A DNA stretch of 64,000 nucleotides, taken from NCBI RefSeq assembly GCF_009557055.1, contig NZ_CP045649.1, positions 4,191,501-4,255,500 on the forward strand, written 5' to 3'. Position numbers and translations under genes: made by a program. This stretch comes from Nocardioides sp. dk884 (GTDB lineage Bacteria; Actinomycetota; Actinomycetes; Propionibacteriales; Nocardioidaceae). This document shows, in pieces, positions 42,780 through 51,329 of this stretch. Positions within the stretch are counted from its first letter, which is position 1. Each line of letters begins with the position of its first letter. The notes under the pieces were generated by a model, which did no database searches, had not been told where the DNA came from, and saw nothing but the letters and a program-made list of their open reading frames with translations.

Positions 42780-43217
42780 ATGAACGACACCGACAGCGGT
42801 GCGACGGCACCGGGCGAGGAACCGGTCACGGAGACCACTCGCCACGAGGAACGGGCCGAGATCGGCACCGAGACCCACGAGGCCGGCCGGATCCGGGTCC
42901 GCAAGCACGTGGAGGACGTCCCGGTCGAGCAGGTGGTCTCGCGCGAGGTGGAGCACGCGGACGCCTCCGAGCGGGTCCCTGCCGGCGAGCACGACAGCGG
43001 CGAGGTCGAGACCCTGCCCGACGGCTCGCTCTCGATCCCGGTCTTCGAGGAGGTCCTCGTGGTCACCAAGAAGCGGGTGGTCCGCGAGCGGATCATCGTG
43101 CGCAAGCAGACCGTGGTGGAGGAAGAGACGGTCGAGGCCCAGGTGCGCCGCGAGCACGTCACGATCGAGGCCGACGACGGGGTCGAGGTCGACTACCGCG
43201 ACCGCGGCCCCTCCTAG
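42780..43217 (+). CDS. DUF2382 domain protein
   Basis: The 145-residue acidic protein carries the DUF2382 domain: EERAEIGTETHEAGRIRVRKHVEDVPVEQVVSREVEH, then IPVFEEVLVVTKKRVVRERIIVRKQTVVEEETVEAQVRREHVTIE. The domain is common in actinobacterial stress proteins. ATG 42780 is preferred; an upstream GTG adds two residues. It converges with a longer DUF2382 protein that also has a PRC barrel. A strong terminator lies between them. Confidence 0.92.
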   Translation: MNDTDSGATAPGEEPVTETTRHEERAEIGTETHEAGRIRVRKHVEDVPVEQVVSREVEHADASERVPAGEHDSGEVETLPDGSLSIPVFEEVLVVTKKRVVRERIIVRKQTVVEEETVEAQVRREHVTIEADDGVEVDYRDRGPS

Positions 43218-43226
43218 GACGTGCCG

Positions 43227-43258
43227 CGACCGCTCGCGCCCCGAGGCGCGAGCGGTCG
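43227..43258. terminator. bidirectional stem-loop between the two DUF2382 genes
   Basis: Perfect 14-bp arms (CGACCGCTCGCGCC and its complement) flank CCGA. It lies between two convergent genes and can terminate both. Confidence 0.85.
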
Positions 43259-43280
43259 TGTGGGTCGGGGTGGACCGGGA

Positions 43281-44102
43281 TCAGGGGCGCCCACGCCGGT
43301 CGTCGACGTCGCCCTCCACCTCGATGTGCTCCTTGCGGACCTCCTCGCTGACGGTCTCCTCCTCGACGCTCGTCTCCTTGCCGAGGCGTACCCGCTCGAC
43401 CGGCTCGGTGGTCTTGCCGACCACGGGCCGCTCCTCGTTGAGGACCACCTCGTGCTCCTCCTCGGAGATCGCGGGGCCGTCGAGGGCATCGTCGAGGTTG
43501 TCGCCGGTGACCGGCTCGGACTCGACGACCGCCCGCTCCTTGGTGACGGGGACGGTGTGGGTCTCGGTCTCCGTCGTGACGTACTTGCGCAGTCGGACGC
43601 GGCCTGCCTCCTGCGAGGTCTTGCCGACGTTGAGACGCTCCTCCGAACGGGTCATCGCGTCGTCGGTGCTCGGTCCGGAGGTGTCGTGCCCGACGGGCGC
43701 GGTGCCCGTCGTCCCGGTCCCGGTCAGGCCGGGGTCGGCGTACCCGGTCCCGGCCGGCGGCGCCGGGTCGCCGGCGAGGTAGCCGGACCCGAGCCCGTAG
43801 TGGGCATAGAGACGCTCCTCCTCGCCCTCGGGTAGGTGCCCTCCGCCCTCGAGGTCGACCTGCGGGGCACCCTTGATCAGGTCCTTCTCGTACGGAAGGC
43901 GCAGGTTGGAGCCGTCGAGCTCGGCATCGGAGACCGGGACGAACGACTCCTTGGTGCCGAACAGCCCGGTGTTGACGGTGACGAACTCGGGGCGTCCGGT
44001 CGCGTCGTCCAGGAAGAGCTGACCCACCTTGCCGATCTTGGCTCCGCCGGCGCCGTATGCGGTGGCGCCGACGATGTGGGGTGCCTGGGACTCGTTGAGC
44101 AT
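43281..44102 (-). CDS. PRC-barrel and DUF2382 domain protein
   Basis: The 273-residue protein has an N-terminal PRC-barrel (IVGATAYGAGGAKIGKVGQLFLDDATGRPEFVTVNTGLFGTKESFVPVSDAEL, then LRLPYEKDLIKGAPQVD) and a C-terminal DUF2382 domain (SEERLNVGKTSQEAGRVRLRKYV, then ERPVVGKTTEPVERVRLGKETSVEEETVSEEVRKEHIE). The two domains are joined by a Gly/Thr/Pro-rich linker. This combination is typical of actinobacterial stress-induced proteins. The ATG 44102 has GAAGGGAGC upstream. It is paralogous in its C-terminal half to the convergent 145-residue protein. Confidence 0.94.
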   Translation of the reverse strand: MLNESQAPHIVGATAYGAGGAKIGKVGQLFLDDATGRPEFVTVNTGLFGTKESFVPVSDAELDGSNLRLPYEKDLIKGAPQVDLEGGGHLPEGEEERLYAHYGLGSGYLAGDPAPPAGTGYADPGLTGTGTTGTAPVGHDTSGPSTDDAMTRSEERLNVGKTSQEAGRVRLRKYVTTETETHTVPVTKERAVVESEPVTGDNLDDALDGPAISEEEHEVVLNEERPVVGKTTEPVERVRLGKETSVEEETVSEEVRKEHIEVEGDVDDRRGRP

Positions 44103-44208
44103 GCTGTGCTCCCTTCGGGGATGGTGCATGACATGTGCCGGTAGCCGGGCGTCGGTGTGGCATGCACCACACGCGCGGGTGATCTCGGGCCCGGTCGGGA
44201 CCCGGCGC

Positions 44209-45216
44209 TCAGTGCTCGGCGCGGGACCAGGCCTCGGTCTGGGTGAGCCGGAAGAGGTAGGCCATCGCCGGCACCACGATCACCGCCGCGAGGCCGACCG
44301 CGACCAGCAGCGCCCGCAGCGTGGCCTCGGCCCCCGCGGCGTCGTCGATGGTGACCTCGTCGACGAGCAACCAGGGGTACTGCCCGACCCCCCAGCCGGA
44401 GACCACCGCCGCGACCGCGGCCAGGGCGGTCACCCGGGCGATCGCGAAGCGGCGTCGGAACACGAGGACCAGCGTGGCCAGACCGGCGAGCCCCGAGAGC
44501 ACGATCAGCGGGGCCGCCTGGGTCTCCAGGCCGTCGGCGAGCGTCGGGGCGTCCCGCCGCAGCGGCACCAGGGCGGCGAAGACGACGGCGCCGGTCAGGA
44601 TGCCCACGCCGAGGGTGCGGGTACGCAGCTGCTCGGCGAGCCGCGGGTGGCCGGCGCGGACGGCGTCGGCGCACAGGAAGCACCCGGCCAGGAACGCACA
44701 CGTGCCCACCGCGATCACGCCGCCGAACAGCGAGGTCGGGTTGATCCAGGACCCGAACCGGTCCCCGGTGCCGTCCGCCGGCACCCGGCCCGAGGCGATC
44801 GCGCCGGCGACGGTGCCGAAGAAGAACGGCGTGATCAGCGAGGAGCCGGCGAACACGGCGCCGAACAGCCGCGCCTGGCCGATCGTGGCGGCGTACTTGC
44901 GGAACGCGAAGCTGGCCCCGCGCAGCACGATGCCCGCGAGCGCGAACAGCATCGGCAGGATCAGCGTGGACATCGCGGTGGCGAAGGACTCCGGGAACCC
45001 GGTCCACCACATCACCAGGACGTAGATCAGCCAGACGTGGTTGGCCTCCCAGACCGGGCCGATGCTGTGGTCCACGAGCGTGCGCAGCTCGGCGCCCCGG
45101 GCGGTCCCGCCGGCGGTGAGGTCGTAGAACCCCGAGCCGAAGTCGGCCCCGCCGAAGAGCGCGTAGGCGAGCACCCCGACGAAGAGCGCGGCAGCGACCG
45201 CGACCGCCAGGCTCAC
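44209..45216 (-). CDS. cydB: cytochrome bd ubiquinol oxidase subunit II
   Basis: CydB is the second subunit of the high-affinity bd quinol oxidase. The 335-residue protein has about 8-9 helices; characteristic motifs are YALFGGADFGSGFYDLTAGG, HSIGPVWEANHVWLIYVLVMWWTGFP, FRKYA, FGAVFAGSSLITPFFFGTVAGAIASGRVP and the C-terminal YPWLLVDEVTI region. The GTG 45216 overlaps the cydA stop by 4 nt. CydC/CydD assembly genes are not adjacent in this window. The C-terminus reads TEAWSRAEH. Confidence 0.96.
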   Translation of the reverse strand: MSLAVAVAAALFVGVLAYALFGGADFGSGFYDLTAGGTARGAELRTLVDHSIGPVWEANHVWLIYVLVMWWTGFPESFATAMSTLILPMLFALAGIVLRGASFAFRKYAATIGQARLFGAVFAGSSLITPFFFGTVAGAIASGRVPADGTGDRFGSWINPTSLFGGVIAVGTCAFLAGCFLCADAVRAGHPRLAEQLRTRTLGVGILTGAVVFAALVPLRRDAPTLADGLETQAAPLIVLSGLAGLATLVLVFRRRFAIARVTALAAVAAVVSGWGVGQYPWLLVDEVTIDDAAGAEATLRALLVAVGLAAVIVVPAMAYLFRLTQTEAWSRAEH

Positions 45217-46634
45217 CGCCGCTCCCCTGCCGGGTCCCCGGTGCCCTCGCCGCTCGCGGCGAGGGCCGACTCGGGTCCGTACGGGCTGGGCAGCTCGACG
45301 TCGCCGGCGCGCCAGCGCCTGGCCATCGAGCGCAGCACGACGATCGCGCCGATCGTCATCCCGGTGTAGACCACGAGGGTCGCGGCGAGCAGCCACCACA
45401 GTCCGGGGTTGTCGCCGGCCGCGTCGGTGGTGCGCAGGAACCCCTGGACGACCCAGGGCTGGCGGCCCACCTCGGTGGCGATCCAGCCGGCCTCCATCGC
45501 GATGATCGCCAGCACCCCGGAGGCCGCGACGAAGCGCAGGAACCAGCGCTGCTCGACCAGGTCGCGCCCGCGCCACCGAGCGACCCAGTAGACGATCACC
45601 GCCAGCATCAGCAGCATCCCGATCCCGACCATCGTCTGGAACGCCCAGTGCGTGATGTTCACCGGCGGGCGGTCCTCGGGCGGGAAGCTGTCGAGCCCCT
45701 CGACCGGGGCGGTGAAGGAGCTGCGCGCGATGAGCGAGCCCAGGTAGGGGATGTCGATGGCCCAGCGCACGGTGCCGTCGATGAGGACGCCGCCGATCCG
45801 CAGCGGCGAGGGGCTCTCGGTCTCGGTGGCGAGCTCGAACGCCGCGAGCTTGGCCGGTTGTGCCTCGGCGATGCGGGCGCCGAGCAGGTGGCCGACGACC
45901 GGCTGGATCACCGCGGAGACGCTCGCGAACGCGAACGGCACGGTGAAGCCGAGGCGGTGCCGGGCGTCGCGGCGCCCGCGCAGCATGCCCACGGCGTACA
46001 CGGCGGCGATCATGAAGCCGGTGACCATGTAGGCCGCGATCCACATGTGCAGGAACTGCCAGAACGCCGCGGAGCTGAACAGCACCGCCCACGGCTCGAC
46101 GTTGGTGACCTGGCCGTCGACGACGTCGAAGCCGACCGGGACGTTCATCCACGCGTTGACCGCGATCACGCAGTAGGTGCCGACCACGCCGGTGATCGCC
46201 ATCGGCACGATCATCAGCAGGTGCCGCTTGGGTGGCATCCGGTCCCAGCCGTAGAGGTAGATCCCCAAGAAGATCGCCTCGGTGAAGAACGCCAGGCCCT
46301 CGAAGGCGAACGGCAGTCCGAGCACGTCGCCGTACGGCCCCATCAGCCCGGGCCACAGCAGGCCCATCTCGAAGCTGAGGACGGTGCCGGAGACCGCGCC
46401 GATCGCGAAGAGCACCGCGGAGACCTTGCCCCACTTGCGCGCCAGCATCAGCGCGTCGGGGTCGTCGCGCCGGATCCCGATCAGGTGGATCGTGAAGATG
46501 ATCGCCGGGAACGCGACCCCGAAGCAGGCCAGGATGATGTGCCAGCCCAGCGAGAACGCCATCTGCTGGCGGGCGGGGAGCAGCCCCGCGGGATCTGCCG
46601 CGAGGACCTGGGTGACGACGTCGGTGACCGGCAC
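45213..46634 (-). CDS. cydA: cytochrome ubiquinol oxidase subunit I (bd type)
   Basis: CydA carries the haems and quinol site. The 473-residue protein has ARQQMAFSLGWHIILACFGVA (His32, one haem ligand region), WPGLMGPYGDVLGLPFAFEGLAFFTEAIFLGIYLYGWDRMPPKRH, FLHMWIAAYMVTGF with His196, and EAGWIATEVGRQPWVVQGFLRT, whose GRQPW is typical of the family. The Q-loop is short, as in the CioA-like branch. The start GTG 46634 lacks a strong ribosome-binding site; Met25 is an alternative. It forms a coupled operon with cydB. The gene supports respiration at low oxygen. Confidence 0.95.
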   Translation of the reverse strand: MPVTDVVTQVLAADPAGLLPARQQMAFSLGWHIILACFGVAFPAIIFTIHLIGIRRDDPDALMLARKWGKVSAVLFAIGAVSGTVLSFEMGLLWPGLMGPYGDVLGLPFAFEGLAFFTEAIFLGIYLYGWDRMPPKRHLLMIVPMAITGVVGTYCVIAVNAWMNVPVGFDVVDGQVTNVEPWAVLFSSAAFWQFLHMWIAAYMVTGFMIAAVYAVGMLRGRRDARHRLGFTVPFAFASVSAVIQPVVGHLLGARIAEAQPAKLAAFELATETESPSPLRIGGVLIDGTVRWAIDIPYLGSLIARSSFTAPVEGLDSFPPEDRPPVNITHWAFQTMVGIGMLLMLAVIVYWVARWRGRDLVEQRWFLRFVAASGVLAIIAMEAGWIATEVGRQPWVVQGFLRTTDAAGDNPGLWWLLAATLVVYTGMTIGAIVVLRSMARRWRAGDVELPSPYGPESALAASGEGTGDPAGERR

Positions 46635-46679
46635 CTCATCGACGGTAGGCCGCGCCCCCGCGGCGCACCACCCCCGTGG

Positions 46680-47366
46680 CTACCAGGGCAGCGCGCCGGA
46701 CTCGTCGTGCAGCGTCCCCGACGGCGCGTCCGCGCCGGCCATCACCAGGCGTACGACGACCCGGGCGCTCTCCTCGACCGGGCGGCCGCCGCCCATCGCC
46801 GCGGTCATGTCGGTGTCGGTGTAGCCGGGCTCGACCGCGGTGAAGGTGATGCCGGGCTCGGCCTTGGCGTACTGCACGGTGAGCATGGTCGCGGCCGCCT
46901 TGGAGGCGGCGTACAGCGGGTTGACCAGGCCGTGCTCGGGGCGTTCGGGGTTGGTCACCGCCCAGAACGAGCCCATGCTGCTGGACACGGTGACCACCAC
47001 CGGCTCCTCGGCGGCCCGCAGCAGCGGGAGCGCCGCCTGGGTGACCCGGACGACGCCGACGGCGTTGGTGTCGAAGACCTGCAGCGCGGAGGGGCCGTCC
47101 ACGGGCCGGTCGCCGAGGACGCCGGCGTTGTTGACCAGCACGTCGAGCCGGCCCTCCTCGGCGGTGATCGTGGCCAGCGCCGCGGCGACCGAGGCGTCGT
47201 CGGTGACGTCGAGGTGGACGAACCGGGCGCCCAGCTCGGTCGCCGCCTTCTCGCCGCGCTCGGCGTCGCGCGCCCCGACGTACACGTGGTGGCCGAGGTC
47301 GACCAGCTGCCGGGCGGTCTCGAAGCCGATCCCCTTGTTGGCGCCGGTGATCAGGGTGACGGTCAT
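46680..47366 (-). CDS. short-chain dehydrogenase/reductase
   Basis: The 228-residue classical SDR has TGANKGIGFETARQL (NAD(P) loop, residues 7-14), LDVTDD, NNAGVLGDR, VSSSMGSF and the catalytic YAASKAAATML (YxxxK). The C-terminal PGYTDTDMTAAMGG is typical. NADPH preference is suggested by the basic residue in GARDAERG. It is divergent from the HTH regulator (47529), which is likely to control it. Its stop lies 45 nt before the cydA start. Confidence 0.94.
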   Translation of the reverse strand: MTVTLITGANKGIGFETARQLVDLGHHVYVGARDAERGEKAATELGARFVHLDVTDDASVAAALATITAEEGRLDVLVNNAGVLGDRPVDGPSALQVFDTNAVGVVRVTQAALPLLRAAEEPVVVTVSSSMGSFWAVTNPERPEHGLVNPLYAASKAAATMLTVQYAKAEPGITFTAVEPGYTDTDMTAAMGGGRPVEESARVVVRLVMAGADAPSGTLHDESGALPW

Positions 47367-47528
47367 GGTGGGTCCTCTCGTGGTGGATCCCGGTCGTGGC
47401 GGCCGGGCACCGACGACGCTAGGAGCGCGCGACGCGGTCAGGGAGTGCCGTGCGAGTGCCGGGGAGCGCGGGTGCCGGGGAGCGACAGGACCCCCTCAGC
47501 GCGCGCCGCGCCGCCCTACGCTCGGCCC

Positions 47529-48386
47529 ATGTCCACCACACCGAACGCCCTGGGCGAGTACCTCCGCGCACGCCGCGGGCTGGTGACCCCGCAGCAGGCC
47601 GGCATCCCCGACGTGGGTCCCCGCCGGGTCCCCGGGCTGCGGCGCGAGGAGGTGGCCATGCTGGCCGGGATCAGCGCCGACTACTACCTGCGCCTCGAGC
47701 GCGGCCGCGACCGCAACCCGTCGGTGCAGGTGCTCGACGCGCTCGCCCGGGTGCTGCGCCTCGACGAGACCCATCTCGCGCACCTGCGGGGCCTGGCCTG
47801 CGAGCAGCCCCGGCGGCGCCGGCCGCGGCCCCGCCCGGAGACCGTGCCGGCGGGCACGCTCACCCTGCTGGCCTCCCTCCCGCACCCGGCGTACGTCGAG
47901 GGGCGGCGCTTCGACATCCTGGCCGCGAACCCGCTGGCCGAGGCCCTGTCGCCGCGGTTCGCGGCGGGCCGCAACCAGCTCCGCGACATGTTCCTGGACC
48001 CGGCCGACCAGGCGCTGCATCCCGACTGGGAGGGCTCGACGGCCTGCCTGATCGCCAGCCTGCGCCAGTCGGTGGGCACCGACATCGACGACCCGCGCTT
48101 CATCGAGCTGGTCGGCGAGCTGTCCCTGGCCAGCCCGCGCTTCCGTGAGCTCTGGGCGCGCCACGACGTGAAGGCTCAGTTCGGCGCACCCGTCCGCTTC
48201 GACCACCCGCAGGTCGGGGAGCTGACGCTCAACCGGGAGCGCCTGGAGATCAGCGGGACCGACCGGCTGACGCTCGTGATCCACCACCCCGACCCGGGTA
48301 CGGCGGACGCCGACAAGCTCGCGCTGCTGGCCTCCGCAGCCCTGCCCGCGGCCGGTAGCACCGCCGAAGGGCGAGTGCGCGCATGA
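47529..48386 (+). CDS. helix-turn-helix regulator with MmyB-like ligand-binding domain
   Basis: The 285-residue protein has an N-terminal Xre-type HTH (LRREEVAMLAGISADYYLRLERGRDRNPSVQVLDALARVLRL) and a C-terminal MmyB-like domain (PHPAYVEGRRFDILAANPLAEAL, RFIELVGELSLASPRFRELWARHDVKAQ, GELTLNRERLEISGTDRLTLVIHHPDPGTADADKL). MmyB-type regulators often control a divergent SDR gene; here the SDR at 46680-47366 lies divergently. The ATG 47529 is used. The stop overlaps the start of the next gene (ATGA). Confidence 0.94.
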   Translation: MSTTPNALGEYLRARRGLVTPQQAGIPDVGPRRVPGLRREEVAMLAGISADYYLRLERGRDRNPSVQVLDALARVLRLDETHLAHLRGLACEQPRRRRPRPRPETVPAGTLTLLASLPHPAYVEGRRFDILAANPLAEALSPRFAAGRNQLRDMFLDPADQALHPDWEGSTACLIASLRQSVGTDIDDPRFIELVGELSLASPRFRELWARHDVKAQFGAPVRFDHPQVGELTLNRERLEISGTDRLTLVIHHPDPGTADADKLALLASAALPAAGSTAEGRVRA

Positions 48387-49054
48387 GCGCCGCAGGACCG
48401 ACGACCGTCGGCATCATCGGCGCCGGCGAGGTCGGCAGCCAGCTGGCCCGGGCCCTCATCGCAGCTGGTTACCGGGTGGTGATCGCGAACTCCCGCGGGC
48501 CGGAGACGCTGCGCGACCTCATCGCCGAGCTGGGGCCGTCGGCGCGGGCGGCGACCGCGGCCGGCGCTGCCGAGGCGGGCGACTTCGTGATCGTGGCTGC
48601 TCCCCTGCGGCTGCACAACGACCTGCCCACCGAGGCGCTCGCCGGCAAGGTCGCGCTGGACACCAACAACTACATGGCCTGGCGCGACGGCCGCTACGAG
48701 GTCGTCGAGTCGGGTGAGAAGACCGAGCACGAGCTGCGCCAGGAGCACCTGCCGACCTCGAAGGTGGCCAAGGCGTTCACCCACATCCAGGCCCCGCGGC
48801 TGTTCCTGTCCGCGAGCCCCGCCGGCACACCGGACCGCCACGCTCTCTCGGTCTCCAGCGACCACCCCGAGGCCGTCGCCCTGGTGACCCGGATCTACGA
48901 CGAGCTCGGCTTCGACACCGTCGATGTCAGCCCGCTCAGCGAGTCCTGGCGCAGCGGCCCCGGCCAGCCCGCCTGGAACGCCCACGCGCACCAGACCCGC
49001 GAGCAGCTGGCGGCCAACCTCGCGCGCGCCCGGCGGATCCGCACCCGCGCCTGA
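48383..49054 (+). CDS. NADPH-dependent F420 reductase-like oxidoreductase
   Basis: This 223-residue Rossmann protein is of the F420_oxidored family. The N-terminal loop reads GIIGAGEVGSQLARALIAAGYRVVIANSRGPETL, followed by GDFVIVAAPLRLHNDLP, DTNNYMAWRDGRYEV, VAKAFTHIQAP and YDELGFDTVDVSPLSES. The family includes NADP:F420 oxidoreductase and related NAD(P)-binding enzymes; F420 use is not proven. It overlaps the regulator by 4 nt, so they form an operon. A short tandem repeat follows 11 nt after the stop. Confidence 0.9.
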   Translation: MSAAGPTTVGIIGAGEVGSQLARALIAAGYRVVIANSRGPETLRDLIAELGPSARAATAAGAAEAGDFVIVAAPLRLHNDLPTEALAGKVALDTNNYMAWRDGRYEVVESGEKTEHELRQEHLPTSKVAKAFTHIQAPRLFLSASPAGTPDRHALSVSSDHPEAVALVTRIYDELGFDTVDVSPLSESWRSGPGQPAWNAHAHQTREQLAANLARARRIRTRA

Positions 49055-49065
49055 CCCCTCCGCCG

Positions 49066-49127
49066 AGTCGGCGCCAATGGCGGGCCCAGTCGGCGCCAAT
49101 GGCGGGCCCAGTCGGCGCCCATGGCGA
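49066..49127. repeat. 22-bp tandem repeat, about 2.8 copies
   Basis: AGTCGGCGCCAATGGCGGGC-CC repeats exactly at 49066-49087 and 49088-49109; a third, partial unit (49110-49127) has one change. Each unit contains GGCGCC followed by NATGGCG, which can pair as a short stem. It lies between the convergent F420-type gene and the small membrane gene. Confidence 0.9.
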
Positions 49128-49146
49128 CGGAGCTCCAGCTCCGAGG

Positions 49147-49359
49147 TCAGGTCCTCGCGCTTCCCCGCCGGAGCCGGTAGGTCAGGGCAGCGGCGAACGC
49201 CCCCACCAGGACTGCGAGCACCGCCACGCCCCACCAGCCGTACACGACAGCGAACACGAAGCCCGTCAGGGCAAGCCCCAGTGCCGCCCCCAGGCCGAAG
49301 AGGGTGGCGAGCATGCCGGTCACCACGCTGCCCGCGTTGATCCTCGAGCATCCACCCAT
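49147..49359 (-). CDS. 70-residue small membrane protein
   Basis: The 70-residue protein has two hydrophobic segments (about 10-33 and 36-60) joined by a short GWWG turn, with a basic C-terminus. It looks like a two-helix membrane hairpin. There is no recognisable family. Its ATG is at 49359. The 109 nt between this start and the end of dnaB show no other gene. Confidence is limited because of the size. Confidence 0.55.
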   Translation of the reverse strand: MGGCSRINAGSVVTGMLATLFGLGAALGLALTGFVFAVVYGWWGVAVLAVLVGAFAAALTYRLRRGSART

Positions 49360-49468
49360 CGCCGCAGCGTAGCGAGGACCCGTCCCCGGCGCGGGGTCAC
49401 CGTGCGCGTCAGGAGGAAGCCGTCGTCCCCACCACCTCGACAGGGACGCCCGCCGCAGCCGAGAGCGC

Positions 49469-50887
49469 TCAGTGCGCCATGTCGACGAACCGCGAGTAGT
49501 GGCCCTGGAAGGCGACGGTGATGTCGCGGGTGGGGCCGTTGCGGTGCTTGGCCACGATCAGGTCGGCCTCGCCGGGGCGGGTCGACTCCTTCTCGTAGAC
49601 GTCGTCGCGGTGCAGGAGCACGACCATGTCGGCGTCCTGCTCGATCGAGCCGGACTCACGCAGGTCGCTGACCATCGGGCGCTTGTCGGCGCGCTGCTCG
49701 GGGCCACGGTTGAGCTGCGAGAGCGCGATGATCGGGAGCTCGAGCTCCTTGGCCAGCAGCTTGATCTGGCGGGAGAACTCCGAGACCTCGAGCTGGCGAG
49801 ACTCGACCTTCTTGCCCGAGCTCATCAGCTGCAGGTAGTCGATCACGATCAGCTTGAGGTCGTGACGCTGCTTGAGGCGGCGGGCCTTGGCCCGGATCTC
49901 CATCATCGTCATGTTGGGCGAGTCGTCGATGAACATCGGCGCCGAGGAGACCTCGCCCATCTTGCGGGCGAGCTTGACCCAGTCGTCGTCGGTCATGTTG
50001 CCGTTGCGGATGTGGTTGAGCGGCACCTTCGCCTCCGCGGAGAGCAGGCGCATGGTGATCTCCGCGCGCGTCATCTCCAGGCTGAAGAAGCAGCTGGTGA
50101 GGTTGTTGTGGATCGACGCCGCGCGGCAGAAGTCCAGCGCGAGCGTGGACTTACCCATCGCGGGTCGGGCCGCGACGATGATCATCTGGCCCGAGTGCAG
50201 GCCGTTGGTGAGGTCGTCGAAGTCGGCGAAGCCGGTCGGCACGCCGTAGATGCCGGCCTCACGGTTGGAGATCGCCTCGATCTCGTCGAGGACGCCGGTC
50301 ATGATGTCGCTCAGCGGCGCGTAGTCCTCGCCGGTGCGCTTGTCGGCGATCTTGTAGACCTCGGCCTGGGCGTTGTCGACGACGTCGTCGATCTGGCCCT
50401 CGCCGGCGTAGCCGAGCTGCACGATCTTGGTGCCGGCATCGACCAGGCGGCGCAGGATCGCCTTCTCGCGCACGATCTCGGCGTAGTAGCCGGCGTTGGC
50501 CGCGATCGGCACGTTGGCCGCGATCGTGTGGAGGTACGGCGCGCCGCCGATGCGCTGCAGCTCGCCCTTGCGCTGCAGGTCCGCGGCGACGGTGACCATG
50601 TCGACCGGCTCGCCGCGGCCGTAGAGGTCGATGATCGCGTCGTAGATCGACTCATGCGAGGGCCGGTAGAAGTCGGTGCCCCGGATCGTCTCGGAGACGT
50701 CGGCGATCGCGTCCTTGGAGATCAGCATCGCGCCGAGCACCGACTGCTCGGCGGCCATGTCCTGCGGCGGTGTGCGGTCACCCGGACGTGAGGGACGCTC
50801 CCCCGGTGCATACGGGACCGGGCCATCGCCCCAGTCCTCATACGACGGCTCAGGGATGTCCTGCTCCGACTGCTCGGCGACGCTCAA
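49469..50887 (-). CDS. dnaB: replicative DNA helicase
   Basis: DnaB is the hexameric helicase that unwinds DNA at the replication fork. The protein (472 residues from TTG) has a disordered N-terminus, the DnaB N-terminal domain (TPPQDMAAEQSVLGAMLIS), the linker, and a RecA-like domain with Walker A ARPAMGKST (Lys246), then FSLEM, LIVIDYLQLM (Walker B region) and the LSQLNRG and SGSIEQDADMVVLLHRDD motifs. No intein interrupts it, unlike many mycobacterial dnaB genes. A GGAGGAGG ribosome-binding site lies 5-6 nt before TTG 50887; a GTG at 50902 is an alternative start five codons longer. DnaA-box-like sites lie upstream. The rplI-rpsF block lies about 4 kb further on. Confidence 0.97.
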   Translation of the reverse strand: MSVAEQSEQDIPEPSYEDWGDGPVPYAPGERPSRPGDRTPPQDMAAEQSVLGAMLISKDAIADVSETIRGTDFYRPSHESIYDAIIDLYGRGEPVDMVTVAADLQRKGELQRIGGAPYLHTIAANVPIAANAGYYAEIVREKAILRRLVDAGTKIVQLGYAGEGQIDDVVDNAQAEVYKIADKRTGEDYAPLSDIMTGVLDEIEAISNREAGIYGVPTGFADFDDLTNGLHSGQMIIVAARPAMGKSTLALDFCRAASIHNNLTSCFFSLEMTRAEITMRLLSAEAKVPLNHIRNGNMTDDDWVKLARKMGEVSSAPMFIDDSPNMTMMEIRAKARRLKQRHDLKLIVIDYLQLMSSGKKVESRQLEVSEFSRQIKLLAKELELPIIALSQLNRGPEQRADKRPMVSDLRESGSIEQDADMVVLLHRDDVYEKESTRPGEADLIVAKHRNGPTRDITVAFQGHYSRFVDMAH

Positions 50888-51020
50888 GCCTGCCTCCTCC
50901 ACGGGCGAAGAACCACTGATCGACTGGCATCGCCGACCCTAGGAAGGACCACCGACAGCTCCATGCGGAGCCCCCTCGCCCCGCGACCGTACGCGCCCGC
51001 GGTAGGGCACCGACACCACC

Positions 51021-51280
51021 TTGTCCACAGGCCCTGTGGATAACTGGGGATAACCCGTGGACGACACGCGCGAGAGATGTGCACAGGCTGGGGAGGGGCC
51101 TGTGGATAGAACGGCGCCGAACATCCCGACACAGCGCCTGACCTGCGAAAACGCAGTTCGGCTGGTGTGGAGCAAAAATCGTTGGCAACTGTTTTCGCTG
51201 GGGACCGCGACACGCCGATGGGATGTCGACAAAGCCACCCGAGCGGAGGATTTACCAGCGGATCCGCCGAGTTATCCACC
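51021..51280. promoter_or_regulatory. cluster of DnaA-box-like sites upstream of dnaB
   Basis: The 442-bp gap between dnaB (start 50887) and the MATE gene (51330) has no gene and holds several 9-mers close to the DnaA box: TTGTCCACA at 51021-51029, TGTGGATAA (complement of TTATCCACA, perfect) at 51035-51043, TGGGGATAA at 51045-51053, TGTGGATAG at 51101-51109 and TTATCCACC at 51272-51280. The stretch from about 51140 to 51200 is locally AT-rich. DnaA binding is a reasonable inference; origin function is not shown. Confidence 0.6.
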
Positions 51281-51329
51281 GCACAGCGACGATCTGCTGA
51301 TATGGGCCGGAGGTCCCTACCATCAGCCG

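Noticed and set aside
49066-49127. CRISPR array
   Set aside because: The units are directly adjacent without spacers, and no cas gene is near.
49469-50887. Intein in dnaB
   Set aside because: Walker A and the later motifs are contiguous and the length is normal.
51021-51280. Origin of replication (oriC)
   Set aside because: Only a small cluster of DnaA-box-like sites is present and dnaA/dnaN are not adjacent; actinobacterial oriC normally lies between those genes. Kept as a DnaA-binding region.
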